Assembly: GCA_018714445.1 (NCBI GenBank)
Contig: DVNK01000051.1
Location: 17,469-81,468 of the forward strand
Source of the DNA: Candidatus Fimadaptatus faecigallinarum
GTDB lineage: Bacteria > Bacillota > Clostridia > Christensenellales > Aristaeellaceae
Direction: 5' to 3'
Length of the DNA: 64,000 bases
Positions 34,278 to 43,825 of the stretch are shown here, piece after piece. The stretch's first letter is position 1. Every line of letters starts with the position of its first letter. Made by a program: the position numbers and the translations under genes. The notes under the pieces were generated by a model that was not told the origin of the DNA, searched no databases, and saw only the letters and a program-made list of their open reading frames with translations.

Positions 34278-36307
34278 AGTACCAGGCAGATCACGGCTGC
34301 CAATACAAACGCCCCTACCGAATGCGGCGGCAACTGCGCCCTGCCCTGAGCCATTATGGCGCCAGCCAGTATCAATGCACTTGCAACCAGTCCCATGACC
34401 AGCACAAACGCCAGATCGAACAGGCCCTTCTGTGCTTCCTCCGAGGCGGACATCTCCAGATTCAGCTTGGACTGACCCTTGTTGTTTATCCGCAACGTAT
34501 CGGCCAGCAGCGAAGGCAGATCCAGCGCCTTTCGCCCAGACTGCATGGCCGCCAGCGCTATCTTGCCCAGTTCATTGCGCAGGTTGACATTGGCAAACAT
34601 AGACCCCGCAACATGCGCCGCCGTGACCGAGATTATATCGACCTCCGGCGCCAGGCGCACGACGACGCCTTCCAATGTGCTTATGCCCCGCACCAGCATC
34701 GTCACGCCCGCAGGCATAGCAATATGATGGGCCTTGGCCAGATCCATGCCCTCGTTCATTATCTTGGCCATGTCCATGCTGCCCAGACTGGCATCGCCGT
34801 ACTTGGTCAACATGTCATCCACATCCTGCTGGAGCTTTAAGCGGTCCACATGGCCTTCGCTCTTGCCCATTGCCAGCAGTATATTTGCTATGCTTTCCAC
34901 ATCGTGTTGCGCAACCGCGCGAATGCCCTTTGTAAACAGCGCCTGATCGCGCGCAGACAGTCGCCCCATCATGCCCATGTCAATAAAGACTATCTGCCCG
35001 TCGCGCACCATGAGATTGCCCATGTGCGGGTCGGCATGGAAGAATCCGTCATCGGTTATCTGCTTTATGTAGTTGTCAGCCAGCTTGCGCCCTATCTCGC
35101 TCAGGTCATAGCCGGCGCGCTTGAGGCTCTCAAAATCTGCCATCGCATAGCCGTCTATATACTCCATCACCAGCACGTTGCGCGTCGTCAGATTGCGATA
35201 TATGCGCGGGCAGGTGACGTACTTTACATCCTTGTTGAGCCGATAGAACTTCTCGCCATTGCTGGCCTCGGTCAGAAAGTCCATCTCCTCCTGCGACGCT
35301 ACCCACATCTCATCCAGCACAATATTGAGATCGACAGTATCCCCGGTACCCAGCTTTAACAGGCCTGCCGCATGACGCATCAGCGCAATGTCCTGCTCCA
35401 TCATGTCGTGGATGCCCTCGCGCTGCACCTTTACGACCACGCGCCCGCCATTTGTCAGGCGCGCCTTATGCGCCTGCGCTATCGACGCCGCGCCCAGCGG
35501 CATTCGTTCAAACTCGCTGAACACCTGCTCAATCGGCGCGCCCAGCGACTTTTCCACGACGCGGCGCACCTCGTCGAATTCCATTGGCTGCACATCGTCG
35601 CACAGCTTCTCAAGCTCATCGCAGTACGCCTTGGGTATCATGTCAGGCCGCCCCGACATTATCTGGCCCAGCTTTACAAACGTCGGCCCGAGGTCGGTGA
35701 GTATCAGCCTAAGTTTTTCGGGCGTCAAACCGCGTACGATGTTGTGCCGGCTCAGCACCGATATTATCTCGCGCAGCCGCGCGCGCTGATCCATGGTGTG
35801 CGCCGTATCAGTGCCGGAGGTCTGCGCGTCAGTCGGCTCTGACTGCGTTTCGGGCTGTTGGGGCTTATCAGGCTCAGACTGTCCAGGCGGCGTCGGTGTG
35901 GCTGCAATCGGTTCGGACGACGATTGACCATCGGAAGTCCGGTCCGCAGCCGACCAATCGGCGGCCGGTTGATTGACGGACGGCTGATCTACTGGCTGCT
36001 GACGGTTTGACGGCTGGTCGGGCATTGGCGCGCTCGCCGGCCCGGCCACGGAACGGTCTGATGCTGATTGGCCCTTTGCAGTCCGCGGCGCATCGGGTGC
36101 GTCGCTTCCACCCGCGCCATCCAGCCGCGCCTTCGGCTTAAACCATCTCCATTTACTGCGCGGGGCGGGCGTACCCTCCGACCTCGGAGTCGATGCAGCG
36201 TCCGGCGGCGCATCATTGCCCGCGGACAAGTTAAGGCCGGACGGCGCAGCGCCGTCCGGCCGGCCATTGGACAGATTTTTGTTGGAATTAATCATCCGCT
36301 TCGTCAT
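34247..36307 (-). CDS. ABC1/UbiB-family atypical protein kinase-like membrane protein
   Basis: A 686-residue protein. Residues 1-165 are a disordered Pro/Ser/Gln-rich extension not usual for the family. From about 170 the ABC1 core follows: the LGPTFVKLGQIMSGRPDMIP motif (KxGQ), PLGAASIAQAHKARL (alanine-rich nucleotide loop), VVKVQREGI (the lysine), the QEEMDFLTEASNGEKFYRLN region, DGFFHADPHMGNLMV and FIDMGMMGRLS. Two C-terminal membrane spans end in an arginine cluster made by a 36-bp repeat. UbiB proteins use ATP to extract quinone-like lipids. The ATG at 36307 overlaps the phasin-like gene; an ATG at 36295 is also possible. Confidence 0.88.
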   Translation of the reverse strand: MTKRMINSNKNLSNGRPDGAAPSGLNLSAGNDAPPDAASTPRSEGTPAPRSKWRWFKPKARLDGAGGSDAPDAPRTAKGQSASDRSVAGPASAPMPDQPSNRQQPVDQPSVNQPAADWSAADRTSDGQSSSEPIAATPTPPGQSEPDKPQQPETQSEPTDAQTSGTDTAHTMDQRARLREIISVLSRHNIVRGLTPEKLRLILTDLGPTFVKLGQIMSGRPDMIPKAYCDELEKLCDDVQPMEFDEVRRVVEKSLGAPIEQVFSEFERMPLGAASIAQAHKARLTNGGRVVVKVQREGIHDMMEQDIALMRHAAGLLKLGTGDTVDLNIVLDEMWVASQEEMDFLTEASNGEKFYRLNKDVKYVTCPRIYRNLTTRNVLVMEYIDGYAMADFESLKRAGYDLSEIGRKLADNYIKQITDDGFFHADPHMGNLMVRDGQIVFIDMGMMGRLSARDQALFTKGIRAVAQHDVESIANILLAMGKSEGHVDRLKLQQDVDDMLTKYGDASLGSMDMAKIMNEGMDLAKAHHIAMPAGVTMLVRGISTLEGVVVRLAPEVDIISVTAAHVAGSMFANVNLRNELGKIALAAMQSGRKALDLPSLLADTLRINNKGQSKLNLEMSASEEAQKGLFDLAFVLVMGLVASALILAGAIMAQGRAQLPPHSVGAFVLAAVICLVLVVARWRRRR

Positions 36308-36596
36308 TCAGCTCCGCATTGAGCTTGTCGCGCAGTGCGCGCTTCTGGGCGGTCGTCAGCTTGCCGGTATCTATATCAGCATCGTCCTCATTGCACTTCT
36401 TGTCCTTGTGCTCATCATGGACGCGCTTTACAGTGCGCTTGAGCTCCTCATTCAGCACCTTGCCCTGTTCAACCGTCAATTCACCCTTCTTTACGAGCGA
36501 ATCCAGTATCTCCTGCGATTTTTCAACCGAAGTGGCCAGCGCGCCCACGCCCGCAAGTAGCAATGCATTGATACCCTTGGTAAAATCGATGGCCAT
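36288..36596 (-). CDS. Phasin-like small helical protein
   Basis: A 102-residue protein, ATG at 36596 behind AAGGAGG. It begins with a hydrophobic helix (INALLLAGVGALATSVEK) and continues as one long charged helix (ILDSLVKKGELTVEQGKVLNEELKRTVKRVHDEHKDKK) followed by an acidic tail, the layout of phasin-like and granule-associated proteins. Comparable genes are often paired with ABC1/UbiB kinases in Clostridia, as here, with a 20-base overlap. It probably binds or presents lipid for the kinase; that is inference. Confidence 0.65.
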   Translation of the reverse strand: MAIDFTKGINALLLAGVGALATSVEKSQEILDSLVKKGELTVEQGKVLNEELKRTVKRVHDEHKDKKCNEDDADIDTGKLTTAQKRALRDKLNAELNDEADD

Positions 36597-36654
36597 AACT
36601 ATTCCTCCTTGCTTCAAGAGCATGTCCGACGGTCACGAACAAATCTAACCGTTT

Positions 36655-36683
36655 ACTATATTATGCACTATTGTGTGCGTCAA
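36655..36683 (-). promoter_or_regulatory. Promoter of the phasin-ABC1 operon
   Basis: Minus strand: -35 TTGACG (36683-36678), 17-bp spacer, -10 TATAGT (36660-36655), 59 bases before the ATG at 36596. Confidence 0.65.
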
Positions 36684-36746
36684 TGCAATCGACAAATCGG
36701 TTCATTTGTCAAAAAATCCGCTCGATTTATCGTCGGCCGCCACGGA

Positions 36747-36775
36747 TTGACGCGACGCAGCGCGTGGTATATAAT
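36747..36775 (+). promoter_or_regulatory. Strong plus-strand promoter with no gene for 860 bases
   Basis: -35 TTGACG (36747-36752), 17-bp spacer, -10 TATAAT (36770-36775). The next gene starts at 37644. It may make a non-coding RNA or a long leader for the glycosidase operon. Confidence 0.65.
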
Positions 36776-37643
36776 TTACGCAAATGACATCACGCGATAA
36801 CCTGCGATACATATGAACGCAACGCCTGACAACACGCGCCACAAGCGCAACTGGCGCTAATACATGTGTCAGGTTTGCCGCTTGCGCAATAGAGTATCGC
36901 GCTGGCGTACCCGGCGGTTTGCGAAATGCGCGCCGTCACAAGTGCGCTGATTGCGAATCATCCGGCTTACGTCAACTGCAAATCTGGCGGATCGTCCAAT
37001 GCGCGCTGCCGTTGCGCCAACATCAAACGACCCGCGCAATTCCGGCGATTGCCAATGGCGCTTCCATGCGTCTGCGCGCTCTCGCCCGCCCGCATGGAAC
37101 CCGAGGCTATATCCGTCCTGGCTGACACACTGATTACGATTAGCGCATCAGTACAGAAGGGATGGCTCACGCGCATAAGTGCCTCCACAGGCGCATCCAG
37201 GCACGCGTTCCAGTCCAAACGCCGCCGGCGAATGGCTGTGGCTTACCCAATCGCACACGCAGGAGCTGCGCTTATATGCATTTTTGCGCGGCATATGAGC
37301 GCATGTTACCGCCGGAAGCGACCGATTGTGTGGCAGCGCGGCGGCAGTTCAACGCCACACCCGGAATCAAAGCGCGGTTTACTGGGCATTTGCATGGCAT
37401 TGACTCACAAATGGCGCGCCACATAGCGCCGCCGCCATCAGTCAACGCGCAGCCCCGGTCAACGCTTAGCTTTCAAAAAGGACCTGTACCTTGAGTGTGG
37501 ACTGATACCAGCCGGCCGCGGGCACTCATGATTCCAAGCGCATTCGAACCGCGTTGCAATGAGATCTACAACCGATTTTATCAGCATCTTTTGACCCACA
37601 AAATCCAGTGCGCGAATCACCGGCGCGCGAAAGGAGAATTATC
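36776..37643 (+). other. Long non-coding stretch, possible structured RNA or leader
   Basis: No open frame here looks like a protein. Just downstream of the promoter, 36825-36873 can fold as CCTGACA/TGTCAGG enclosing GCGCC/GGCGC. The rest has no recognised element. It precedes the GH43-GH29-YhcH operon. Confidence 0.4.
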
Positions 37644-38537
37644 ATGAAGTATGCCGAGACCGTGAGCGGTCGCCCATTCACAAAAGATCCCGCAGTTGTA
37701 AAATTTGCTGGAGAATACTATATGTATTACTCGCTGCCCGGCGAAACCGCTGAGGGACCCTGGCGCATAGGCATTGCCCGCAGCAATGACCTGGAGAACT
37801 TTGCGCCCGTGGGCCACCTGACGCCTGAAGCCGAATGCGAACGCAACGGCCTGTGCGCGCCCGGTGCGATAGTGCTAAGCGGCCAGGTCCACATGTTCTA
37901 CCAGACATATGGCAACGGCAAGCGCGACGCGATATGCCATGCATGGTCTGACGACGGCGTCAACTTTACCCGCGATCCGTCCAACCCGGTATTCTCACCC
38001 ACCGGCGACTGGAACTGCGGCCGCGCCATCGACGCCGACGTGATAGAGTTCAAGGGCGAGCTTATAATGTACTTTGCCACGCGCGATCCCGACATGCGCA
38101 TACAGCAATTAGGCGTAGCCGCAGCGCCAATGGGCAGCAGCTACGGTCGCGGCACGTGGGTTCAGCGCTGTTCAGCCAGCATACTCGCGCCTGAACTGCC
38201 CTGGGAGCAGGAGTGCATTGAAGCCCCCGCCGCCTGCGTATACGGCGGTCGCGTGTACATGTTCTATGGCGGCGCCTACAACAACCACCCCCAGCAGATA
38301 GGCTGCGCGGTCAGCGATGATGGGTTCACGTTCAAGCGGCTGTTTGACGAGCCATTCCTGCCCTGCGGCGCGCCTGGCAGCTGGAATCAGTGCGAGTCCG
38401 GCCATCCGTTTGCATTCGAGGACTCCGGCAGATATCATCTGTTCTATCAGGGCGACGACAGCATGGGCAAGACCTGGTTTATTTCACGGCGTGAGTTCGA
38501 GTTCAGGGCGGGCAAGCCCGTTCTGCTGGACGAATGA
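37644..38537 (+). CDS. GH43/GH130-like five-bladed propeller glycoside hydrolase or phosphorylase
   Basis: A 297-residue protein, ATG at 37644 behind AAAGGAGAA; no signal peptide. It shows repeated propeller-blade motifs: KDPAVVKFAGEYYMYYS near the start (the DPxv...YYmyys motif of blade 1), GQVHMFYQTYGNG, IDADVIEFKGELIMYFATRDP, IEAPAACVYGGRVYMFYGGAYNN and CESGHPFAFEDSGRYHLFYQG. Blade motifs of this type occur in GH43, GH32 and GH130 enzymes; the acidic residues in DP, DAD and EAP are likely catalytic. It heads an operon with a GH29 fucosidase, so a plant or host glycan is a likely target. Confidence 0.78.
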   Translation: MKYAETVSGRPFTKDPAVVKFAGEYYMYYSLPGETAEGPWRIGIARSNDLENFAPVGHLTPEAECERNGLCAPGAIVLSGQVHMFYQTYGNGKRDAICHAWSDDGVNFTRDPSNPVFSPTGDWNCGRAIDADVIEFKGELIMYFATRDPDMRIQQLGVAAAPMGSSYGRGTWVQRCSASILAPELPWEQECIEAPAACVYGGRVYMFYGGAYNNHPQQIGCAVSDDGFTFKRLFDEPFLPCGAPGSWNQCESGHPFAFEDSGRYHLFYQGDDSMGKTWFISRREFEFRAGKPVLLDE

Positions 38538-38562
38538 CAGCCGTGCAGCAAGGAGGTAGCTT

Positions 38563-39531
38563 ATGGATTCCAAGCAATGGTTCCGACAGGCGCAATTCGG
38601 CATGATGGTGCACTGGGGGCTGTATTGCCTGCCCGCGGGCGAATGGAAGGGCAAACGCATGCCATACATCGGCGAATGGGCACAGGCGTACTTCCGCATA
38701 CCCAACGCCGAGTACCACGCGCTGGCCAACGCGTTCAACCCGATACTGTTCGACGCTGACGAGTGGATACGGCTCGCCGCCGACGCCGGCATGAAGTACA
38801 TCGTAGTCACAGCCAAGCATCACGAGGGATTTGCGATGTTCCACAGCCGCGTGAGCAAGTTCAACGTCGTCGATGCCACGCCATTCGGGCGCGATGTGAT
38901 TTACGAGCTCGCAAATGCCTGCGCGCGCCATGGCGTAAGACTGGGCCTGTACTACTCGCAGGATCTCGACTGGTCCGAGCCCAACGGCGGCGGATACACG
39001 GCCGGACGCACCTGGTGCGGCGGCGCAGGCGTGTGGACCAACGACTGGGACTTCCCTGACAACGCTCACAAGGACTACGCGCAGTGCTTTGAAAGCAAGA
39101 TAAAGCCTCAGGTCACCGAACTGCTGACCGGTTATGGCGACCTGTGCCTGATATGGTTCGATACGCCGCGCACCATAAGCGCCGCGCAGAGTCAGGAACT
39201 CGTCGACCTGGTACACCGGCATCAGCCCAATTGCCTGATAAACTCCCGCGTGGGCAACGGCCTGGGCGATTATTCGTCTACCGGCGACAACGAGATCCCC
39301 GCCGACTACAAGCAGGCGCTCTATGAAGCGCCATGCACGCTCAACGATACCTGGGGCTACAAGGCGTTCGACGACAACTGGAAGTCGCCCGAGCGCGTGC
39401 TTGAGCTCAAGGCTCATCTTAATGAGCGCGGCATAAACTATCTGCTCAACGTCGGCCCGGACTACCTGGGCCGCATACCTGCGCCCGCATGCGACATACT
39501 GCGCGAGGTCGGACGCAGATTGGGCGCATGA
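38563..39531 (+). CDS. GH29-family alpha-L-fucosidase (short form)
   Basis: A 322-residue enzyme beginning behind AGGAGG. The TIM-barrel shows FGMMVHWGLYCLPAGEW (12-28), YIVVTAKHHEGFAMF (79-93), GVRLGLYYSQDLDW and LIWFDTP, whose Asp200 matches the GH29 nucleophile. TWGY and NYLLNVGPDYLGRIP near the end are also typical. The usual C-terminal beta-sandwich is missing, and there is no signal peptide, so it probably acts on imported oligosaccharides. It follows the GH43-like gene by 25 bases and precedes the YhcH gene. Confidence 0.92.
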   Translation: MDSKQWFRQAQFGMMVHWGLYCLPAGEWKGKRMPYIGEWAQAYFRIPNAEYHALANAFNPILFDADEWIRLAADAGMKYIVVTAKHHEGFAMFHSRVSKFNVVDATPFGRDVIYELANACARHGVRLGLYYSQDLDWSEPNGGGYTAGRTWCGGAGVWTNDWDFPDNAHKDYAQCFESKIKPQVTELLTGYGDLCLIWFDTPRTISAAQSQELVDLVHRHQPNCLINSRVGNGLGDYSSTGDNEIPADYKQALYEAPCTLNDTWGYKAFDDNWKSPERVLELKAHLNERGINYLLNVGPDYLGRIPAPACDILREVGRRLGA

Positions 39532-39578
39532 GGCTTAAAATAGCCTACGCCATATAAGCGCAAAGGACGTGAATTGAC

Positions 39579-40040
39579 ATGGTCAAGGACAGCATACAAA
39601 ACGCTTCACTCTATCAATCGCTCTCGCCGCGGATTGCGCGCGCGCTCGAGTTTGCACGCAGCGGCGCGCTTGAGGGACTTGCGCCGGGGCGGCACGATCT
39701 GGATGGCGATGCGCTGTATGTCATGGTACAACGCAACGCGCTGGGAAGGTGGGCCGACGCGCGCTGGGAAGCACACCGGCGCTATATAGACATACAGTTC
39801 GTGATTTCAGGCCAGCAAATCATCGGCTACTGTGACATATCACAGCTCGCGCCCGACAAGGGCTACGACGCCGAACGCGACTTGGAATTTCTGAGCGATG
39901 GCGACGGCGCACACCTGCTAATGCGCAAAGGCGACTTCGCGATATTCTTCCCGCAGGACGCCCATCGCCCCAATGTGCTCGCGCCCGGCCTTGATGCCGG
40001 CGCTTGCGTAGACATGGCTGTGTTCAAAGTGCTGATCTAA
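39579..40040 (+). CDS. YhcH/YjgK/YiaL-family sugar-binding protein
   Basis: A 153-residue DUF386 protein with RWADARWEAHRRYIDIQFVISGQQIIGYCD, the MRKGDFAIFFPQDAHRPNV cupin-like strand with the metal histidine, and a C-terminal FKVLI. In this family EAH..yiDiq is the signature. Members accompany sialic acid, uronate and galactoside use and may act as anomerases or epimerases. It is last in the GH43-GH29-YhcH operon; a strong terminator follows. Confidence 0.85.
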   Translation: MVKDSIQNASLYQSLSPRIARALEFARSGALEGLAPGRHDLDGDALYVMVQRNALGRWADARWEAHRRYIDIQFVISGQQIIGYCDISQLAPDKGYDAERDLEFLSDGDGAHLLMRKGDFAIFFPQDAHRPNVLAPGLDAGACVDMAVFKVLI

Positions 40041-40045
40041 AGCGC

Positions 40046-40090
40046 AAGCTCCTGCCGCAATCGGACGCATTGCCCGTGCGGCAGGAGCTT
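40046..40090. terminator. Strong bidirectional terminator after the YhcH gene
   Basis: A 14-bp stem starting AAGCTCCTGCCGCA and closing TGCGGCAGGAGCTT (40046-40059, 40077-40090) between converging genes. Confidence 0.8.
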
Positions 40091-40155
40091 TATGTACGGC
40101 ATATATCCAGGTACCGCTATCGTGCGCTATCGCTGCCCGCCTGTACCCGGCCAAG

Positions 40156-41082
40156 TCAGTCAAGGCGCGCTATGCAGACCTCGCCTAGCAGCGCTTCCGC
40201 CTTGGAACGCACCACGCAGCCAGTGCCCTTTTCCAACGCATTTGCCGCCGATACCGCCGTGGCATAGCGCAGCATCTCCTCCGGCGCGTAGCCTCGCAGC
40301 AGCGATATGGCCAACCCGGCTATCATCGAGTCGCCACAACCCGTCGCGCTTACCGCTTCTATATGCGGCGGCGTGGCCTTAAACGCGCCCGCATCGCATA
40401 CCATCAGCGAACCCGATTCACCCATTGATATTACGACATAAGCTATGCCCCGACCATGCAGCGCACGCGCCGCCTCCAGCGCGCCGTCCGCCGTGACTTT
40501 GTGGCCCAGCAGTTGAGCTATCTCATCGGTGTTGGGCTTTATCAGCGTGGGCAGCGCTTCCACGCCGCTCTTTAGCAGCGCGCCGCTGCTGTCCAACAGC
40601 ACCGGCTTGCCCATGCGCCGCGCCATGGCCACGATGCGCGCATAGCAGTCCACCGGCACGCCACGCGGCACGCTGCCCGATATCGTCGCTATGTCGCACT
40701 CGCCCATCAGCCGCTCCAGTCGCCGCTCAAACGCCGCCAGTTCCGCCTCGCCGACCTCGAATCCCGGCTCCAGGAACTCGGTCTGGCGGCCATTCGGTTC
40801 GACTATGTTGATGCACGTGCGCGTCTCTCCCGGAACATGCTCAAAGTCATGCGCTATGCCCTGACTGGTCAGCGCCTCCTGTACCCAGCGCCCCGAGTGG
40901 CCGCCCAGCAGCCCAGTGGCCAGACTGCGTTCGCCCATCGCCGCTATTACCCTTGCGACGTTCAATCCCTTGCCACCCGGCGTCGCGACGCATTCCCTGA
41001 CTCGCAGCACCTCGCCCGGCTCGTTGCGCTCGACCGCGTACATCTTGTCTATCGCCGCGTTCATCGTTATCGTAACTATCAT
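40156..41082 (-). CDS. PfkB-family sugar kinase, 1-phosphofructokinase/tagatose-6-phosphate kinase-like
   Basis: A 308-residue kinase from the ATG at 41082 behind GGAGGTATG. Features: MIVTITMNAAIDK at the start, PGGKGLNVARVIAAMG (PfkB signature 1, near 36), LIKPNTDEIAQLLG and the C-terminal GGCGDSMIAGLA-like motif here as SATGCGDSMIAGLAISL with the catalytic Asp. These fit the FruK/LacC group that phosphorylates fructose-1-phosphate or tagatose-6-phosphate. It has its own promoter, divergent from the GH95 gene. Confidence 0.88.
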   Translation of the reverse strand: MIVTITMNAAIDKMYAVERNEPGEVLRVRECVATPGGKGLNVARVIAAMGERSLATGLLGGHSGRWVQEALTSQGIAHDFEHVPGETRTCINIVEPNGRQTEFLEPGFEVGEAELAAFERRLERLMGECDIATISGSVPRGVPVDCYARIVAMARRMGKPVLLDSSGALLKSGVEALPTLIKPNTDEIAQLLGHKVTADGALEAARALHGRGIAYVVISMGESGSLMVCDAGAFKATPPHIEAVSATGCGDSMIAGLAISLLRGYAPEEMLRYATAVSAANALEKGTGCVVRSKAEALLGEVCIARLD

Positions 41083-41106
41083 ACCGCATACCTCCACGCT
41101 TATGCG

Positions 41107-41148
41107 TAACGTTTCACTAATTGTACTCCTTTGCTGTGATAATGTCAA
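41107..41148 (-). promoter_or_regulatory. PfkB gene promoter with GAAACGTTA operator-like element
   Basis: Minus strand: -35 TTGACA (41148-41143), 17-bp spacer, -10 TACAAT (41125-41120). Immediately downstream is GAAACGTTA (41115-41107), shared with the GH95 promoter. Confidence 0.8.
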
Positions 41149-41533
41149 TCTCACAAGCTTTGCGCGCATAAGCCGCAGCAAATGCAGCATATGAGTCGCA
41201 GGGCTCTATACCGGCGCCTCAACGCCGATGCATTTTGCAACCGGATATCTCATCTGTTGCGCCAACAACCGCATAAAATGGCCGCGCAAACCCTGCGATA
41301 CATTCAGCCGGTAATACGCGCCTTATCGCTTTCATATATGGAATGCCGCTGGCCAATATGCGCTAATCCGCATAAGCCCTTGCATATGGCGCCGTGAAAT
41401 GCACTGATGTTACAAGCGTTGCCTTACCATAGCTTTACCAATTCACATAACAGTATCGCGCTCAGATGTATTTATATGATCTCAGCGCAATTTACTTTGC
41501 CTGCAAACATGTGGTCGCAGAGTTAACGCGCTG
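41149..41533. other. Intergenic stretch between divergent pfkB-like and GH95 genes
   Basis: No gene recognised. It contains many short ATA and CATATGG-type words but no frame with protein-like composition. The GH95 promoter lies at its right end. Confidence 0.5.
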
Positions 41534-41579
41534 TTGACTTTTCGCGATAAATAGTCTATTATATACGCGAAACGTTTAG
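41534..41579 (+). promoter_or_regulatory. GH95 gene promoter with AAACGTTT palindrome
   Basis: -35 TTGACT (41534-41539), 17-bp spacer, -10 TATTAT (41557-41562), then GAAACGTTTAG (41569-41579) centred on the palindrome AAACGTTT. A LacI-type repressor site is possible. Confidence 0.75.
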
Positions 41580-41602
41580 CTCAATTATCGGAGGTGCGCC
41601 AA

Positions 41603-43825
41603 ATGAATATATTCTACTCCGCGCCCGCCCCTACTTGGAATGATGCGCTGCCGCTGGGCAATGGCTTTATGGGCGCCATGATGTTCGGCGGTACCGTTGT
41701 CGACCGCATGCAGCTCAATGAAGACAGCGTCTGGTCCGGCGATTTCCGAGACCGCACGAACCCCGACGCCCGCACAACTCTGCCTGAAGTGCGCCGGCTG
41801 CTGCGCGAGGGTCGCATAACCGAAGCCACGCGCCTGAGCGAAATGGGTCTGGCCGGCTGCCCCGACAAGCAGCGCCACTATGAACCGCTGTGTGATCTTA
41901 TACTCTATATGGGCAGCGACGGCGACGAGCTGTCACTTCATTCAAAGCGCGACCTGACCCGCATACCCGACATGCGCCGCTTTGACCGCGAGTACTCGAA
42001 CTACCGCCGCACGCTCGACCTGGAGCGCGCCGTGCACACCGTCGAATACCAAAAGGCCGACCGGCATGTGCGCCGCGAAGCGTTCATATCCTACCCCGAC
42101 CGCGTTATGGCACTGCGCTGTGCCGGCGAACACTTCCGCGCGGTGCTCAGTCGCGGCGCATATATGCACAACTCGATAATGCCCGACGCCAACACTATCG
42201 CGCTAACTGGTCGCACCAGCGCCGATGGTATACGCTATGCCGTGGCGGTACGCGCACTGGGTTGCGACGTCCGTCGACTCGGCGAAACGCTGATATGCAG
42301 CGGCGACACCGTGCTGCTCGTCGCCGCCGCGACTGACTTCCGCTACGACGACCCGCTGCGCGAGGTCTACGCCAGGCTGAACGCCGCAGAGGCCCGCGGC
42401 TATGAGGCGCTGCTGGAGGCGCATGTCGCCGATATATCCCGGTTAACGCGCCGATGTGGACTCGCGCTCAAGTCCGACCACGAACTCGAGTCATTGCCGA
42501 CCGACGCCCGCCTCAAGCGGGTGCGCGATGGAGGCTTTGATGCCGGCCTGATAAACGCTTATTTCGCATTTGGACGCTACCTGCTGGCTTCATGCAGCCG
42601 GCCGGGCAGCCTGCCCGCCAACCTGCAGGGCATATGGAACCAGGACATGACCCCCGCCTGGGACAGCAAATATACAATTAACATCAATACCGAGATGAAC
42701 TACTGGCCCTGCTAGTGCTGCAATCTGGCCGAGCTGCTAGAGCCACTGGAAACCCACCTGCGCCGCATGAAGCCCCACGGCGAACGCGTTGCCCGCGACA
42801 TGTACGGCGCCGGCGGCTGGATGGCCCACCACAACACCGACATATGGGGCGACTGCGCGCCGCAGGACATAGTGCCCAGCGCCGCGTTCTGGCAAAACGG
42901 CGCTGCCTGGTTGTGCCTGAGCCTGTGGGAGAGATATCTGTACGATGGCGATGCCGCGCATCTGCTCGAAGACGCCGACCTGATATGCGGCGCAGCTGAC
43001 TTCTTCTGCGACACCTTAGAGCCTGACAAGGACGGCTTTATGGTAGAAAACCCGACCGTGTCGCCTGAAAATACGTACATTCTGCCTTCGGGCGAGATGG
43101 GCCGACTGTGCGTGGGCTGCACGATGGACAGTCAGATACTGCGCGAGCTGTTCACCGCGGCTATCGAATGCGAACGCCTCGCAGGGCGCGACGGCGCAAA
43201 GTACGCCGCCGTACTCGCGCGCCTGCGCCCCACGACGATAGGCAGCAGCGGCACAATACTCGAATGGCCCGAAGAATATGAGGAGTTTGAAATAGGCCAT
43301 CGCCATATATCGCACCTGTTCGGACTCTACCCCGGCAGCGAGATAACGCGCGCTAAGCCTGAGCTAATGCAGGCCGCACGCGCCACCCTCGAGCGCCGTC
43401 TCAGCCATGGCGGCGGCCACACCGGTTGGAGCCGCGCATGGATAATCTGCATGTGGGCTCGACTGCTCGACGGCGACAAGGCCGGCGAAAACGTGCAGGC
43501 ACTGCTGTCCAGGTCGACGCTGGACAGCATGTTGGACAACCATCCGCCATTCCAGATCGACGGCAACTTCGGTTCCATTGCAGGCATCGCGGAAATGCTG
43601 CTCCAGAGCCACGAAGGCTGCCTTCATCTGCTGCCGGCGCTGCCTTCGGCCTGGCGCGACGGCGCAGTGCACGGACTGCGCGCGCGCGGCGGCATAACGG
43701 TCGATATCGCATGGCAAAACGGCGCGCTTGTCGAAGCGTGGCTGACGGCGGATCGCAATTGCGAGGTCGACGTGGACGGGATGCATATGGCACTTGAGGC
43801 CGGCAAGCGTACCCAAATCAGGTGA
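41603..43825 (+). pseudogene. GH95-family alpha-L-fucosidase interrupted by an in-frame amber codon
   Basis: The frame from ATG 41603 (GGAGGTG upstream) encodes 370 residues of a GH95 enzyme, then TAG at 42713-42715, then the same frame runs on to 43825; read through it would be 740 residues, the normal family size. The N-part has WNDALPLGNGFMGAMMFGG and RMQLNEDSVWSG. The stop falls in the conserved NYWP-x-E-x-CNLxE motif, apparently a GAG-to-TAG change, right after the family's catalytic Asn pair. The C-part has [43 protein letters not shown] and PFQIDGNFG, so the general acid and base residues lie beyond the stop. TAG ends many genes here, so genome-wide recoding is unlikely. Confidence 0.85.

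Noticed and set aside
33695..34840. Plus-strand frame with periodic LACAPRHQLPAP peptides
   Set aside because: Produced by the 36-bp repeat read on the wrong strand and overlapping the ABC1 gene.
36926..37426. Plus-strand frames in the gap before the GH43-like gene
   Set aside because: Cys/Arg/His-rich random composition and no ribosome binding site, despite the upstream promoter.
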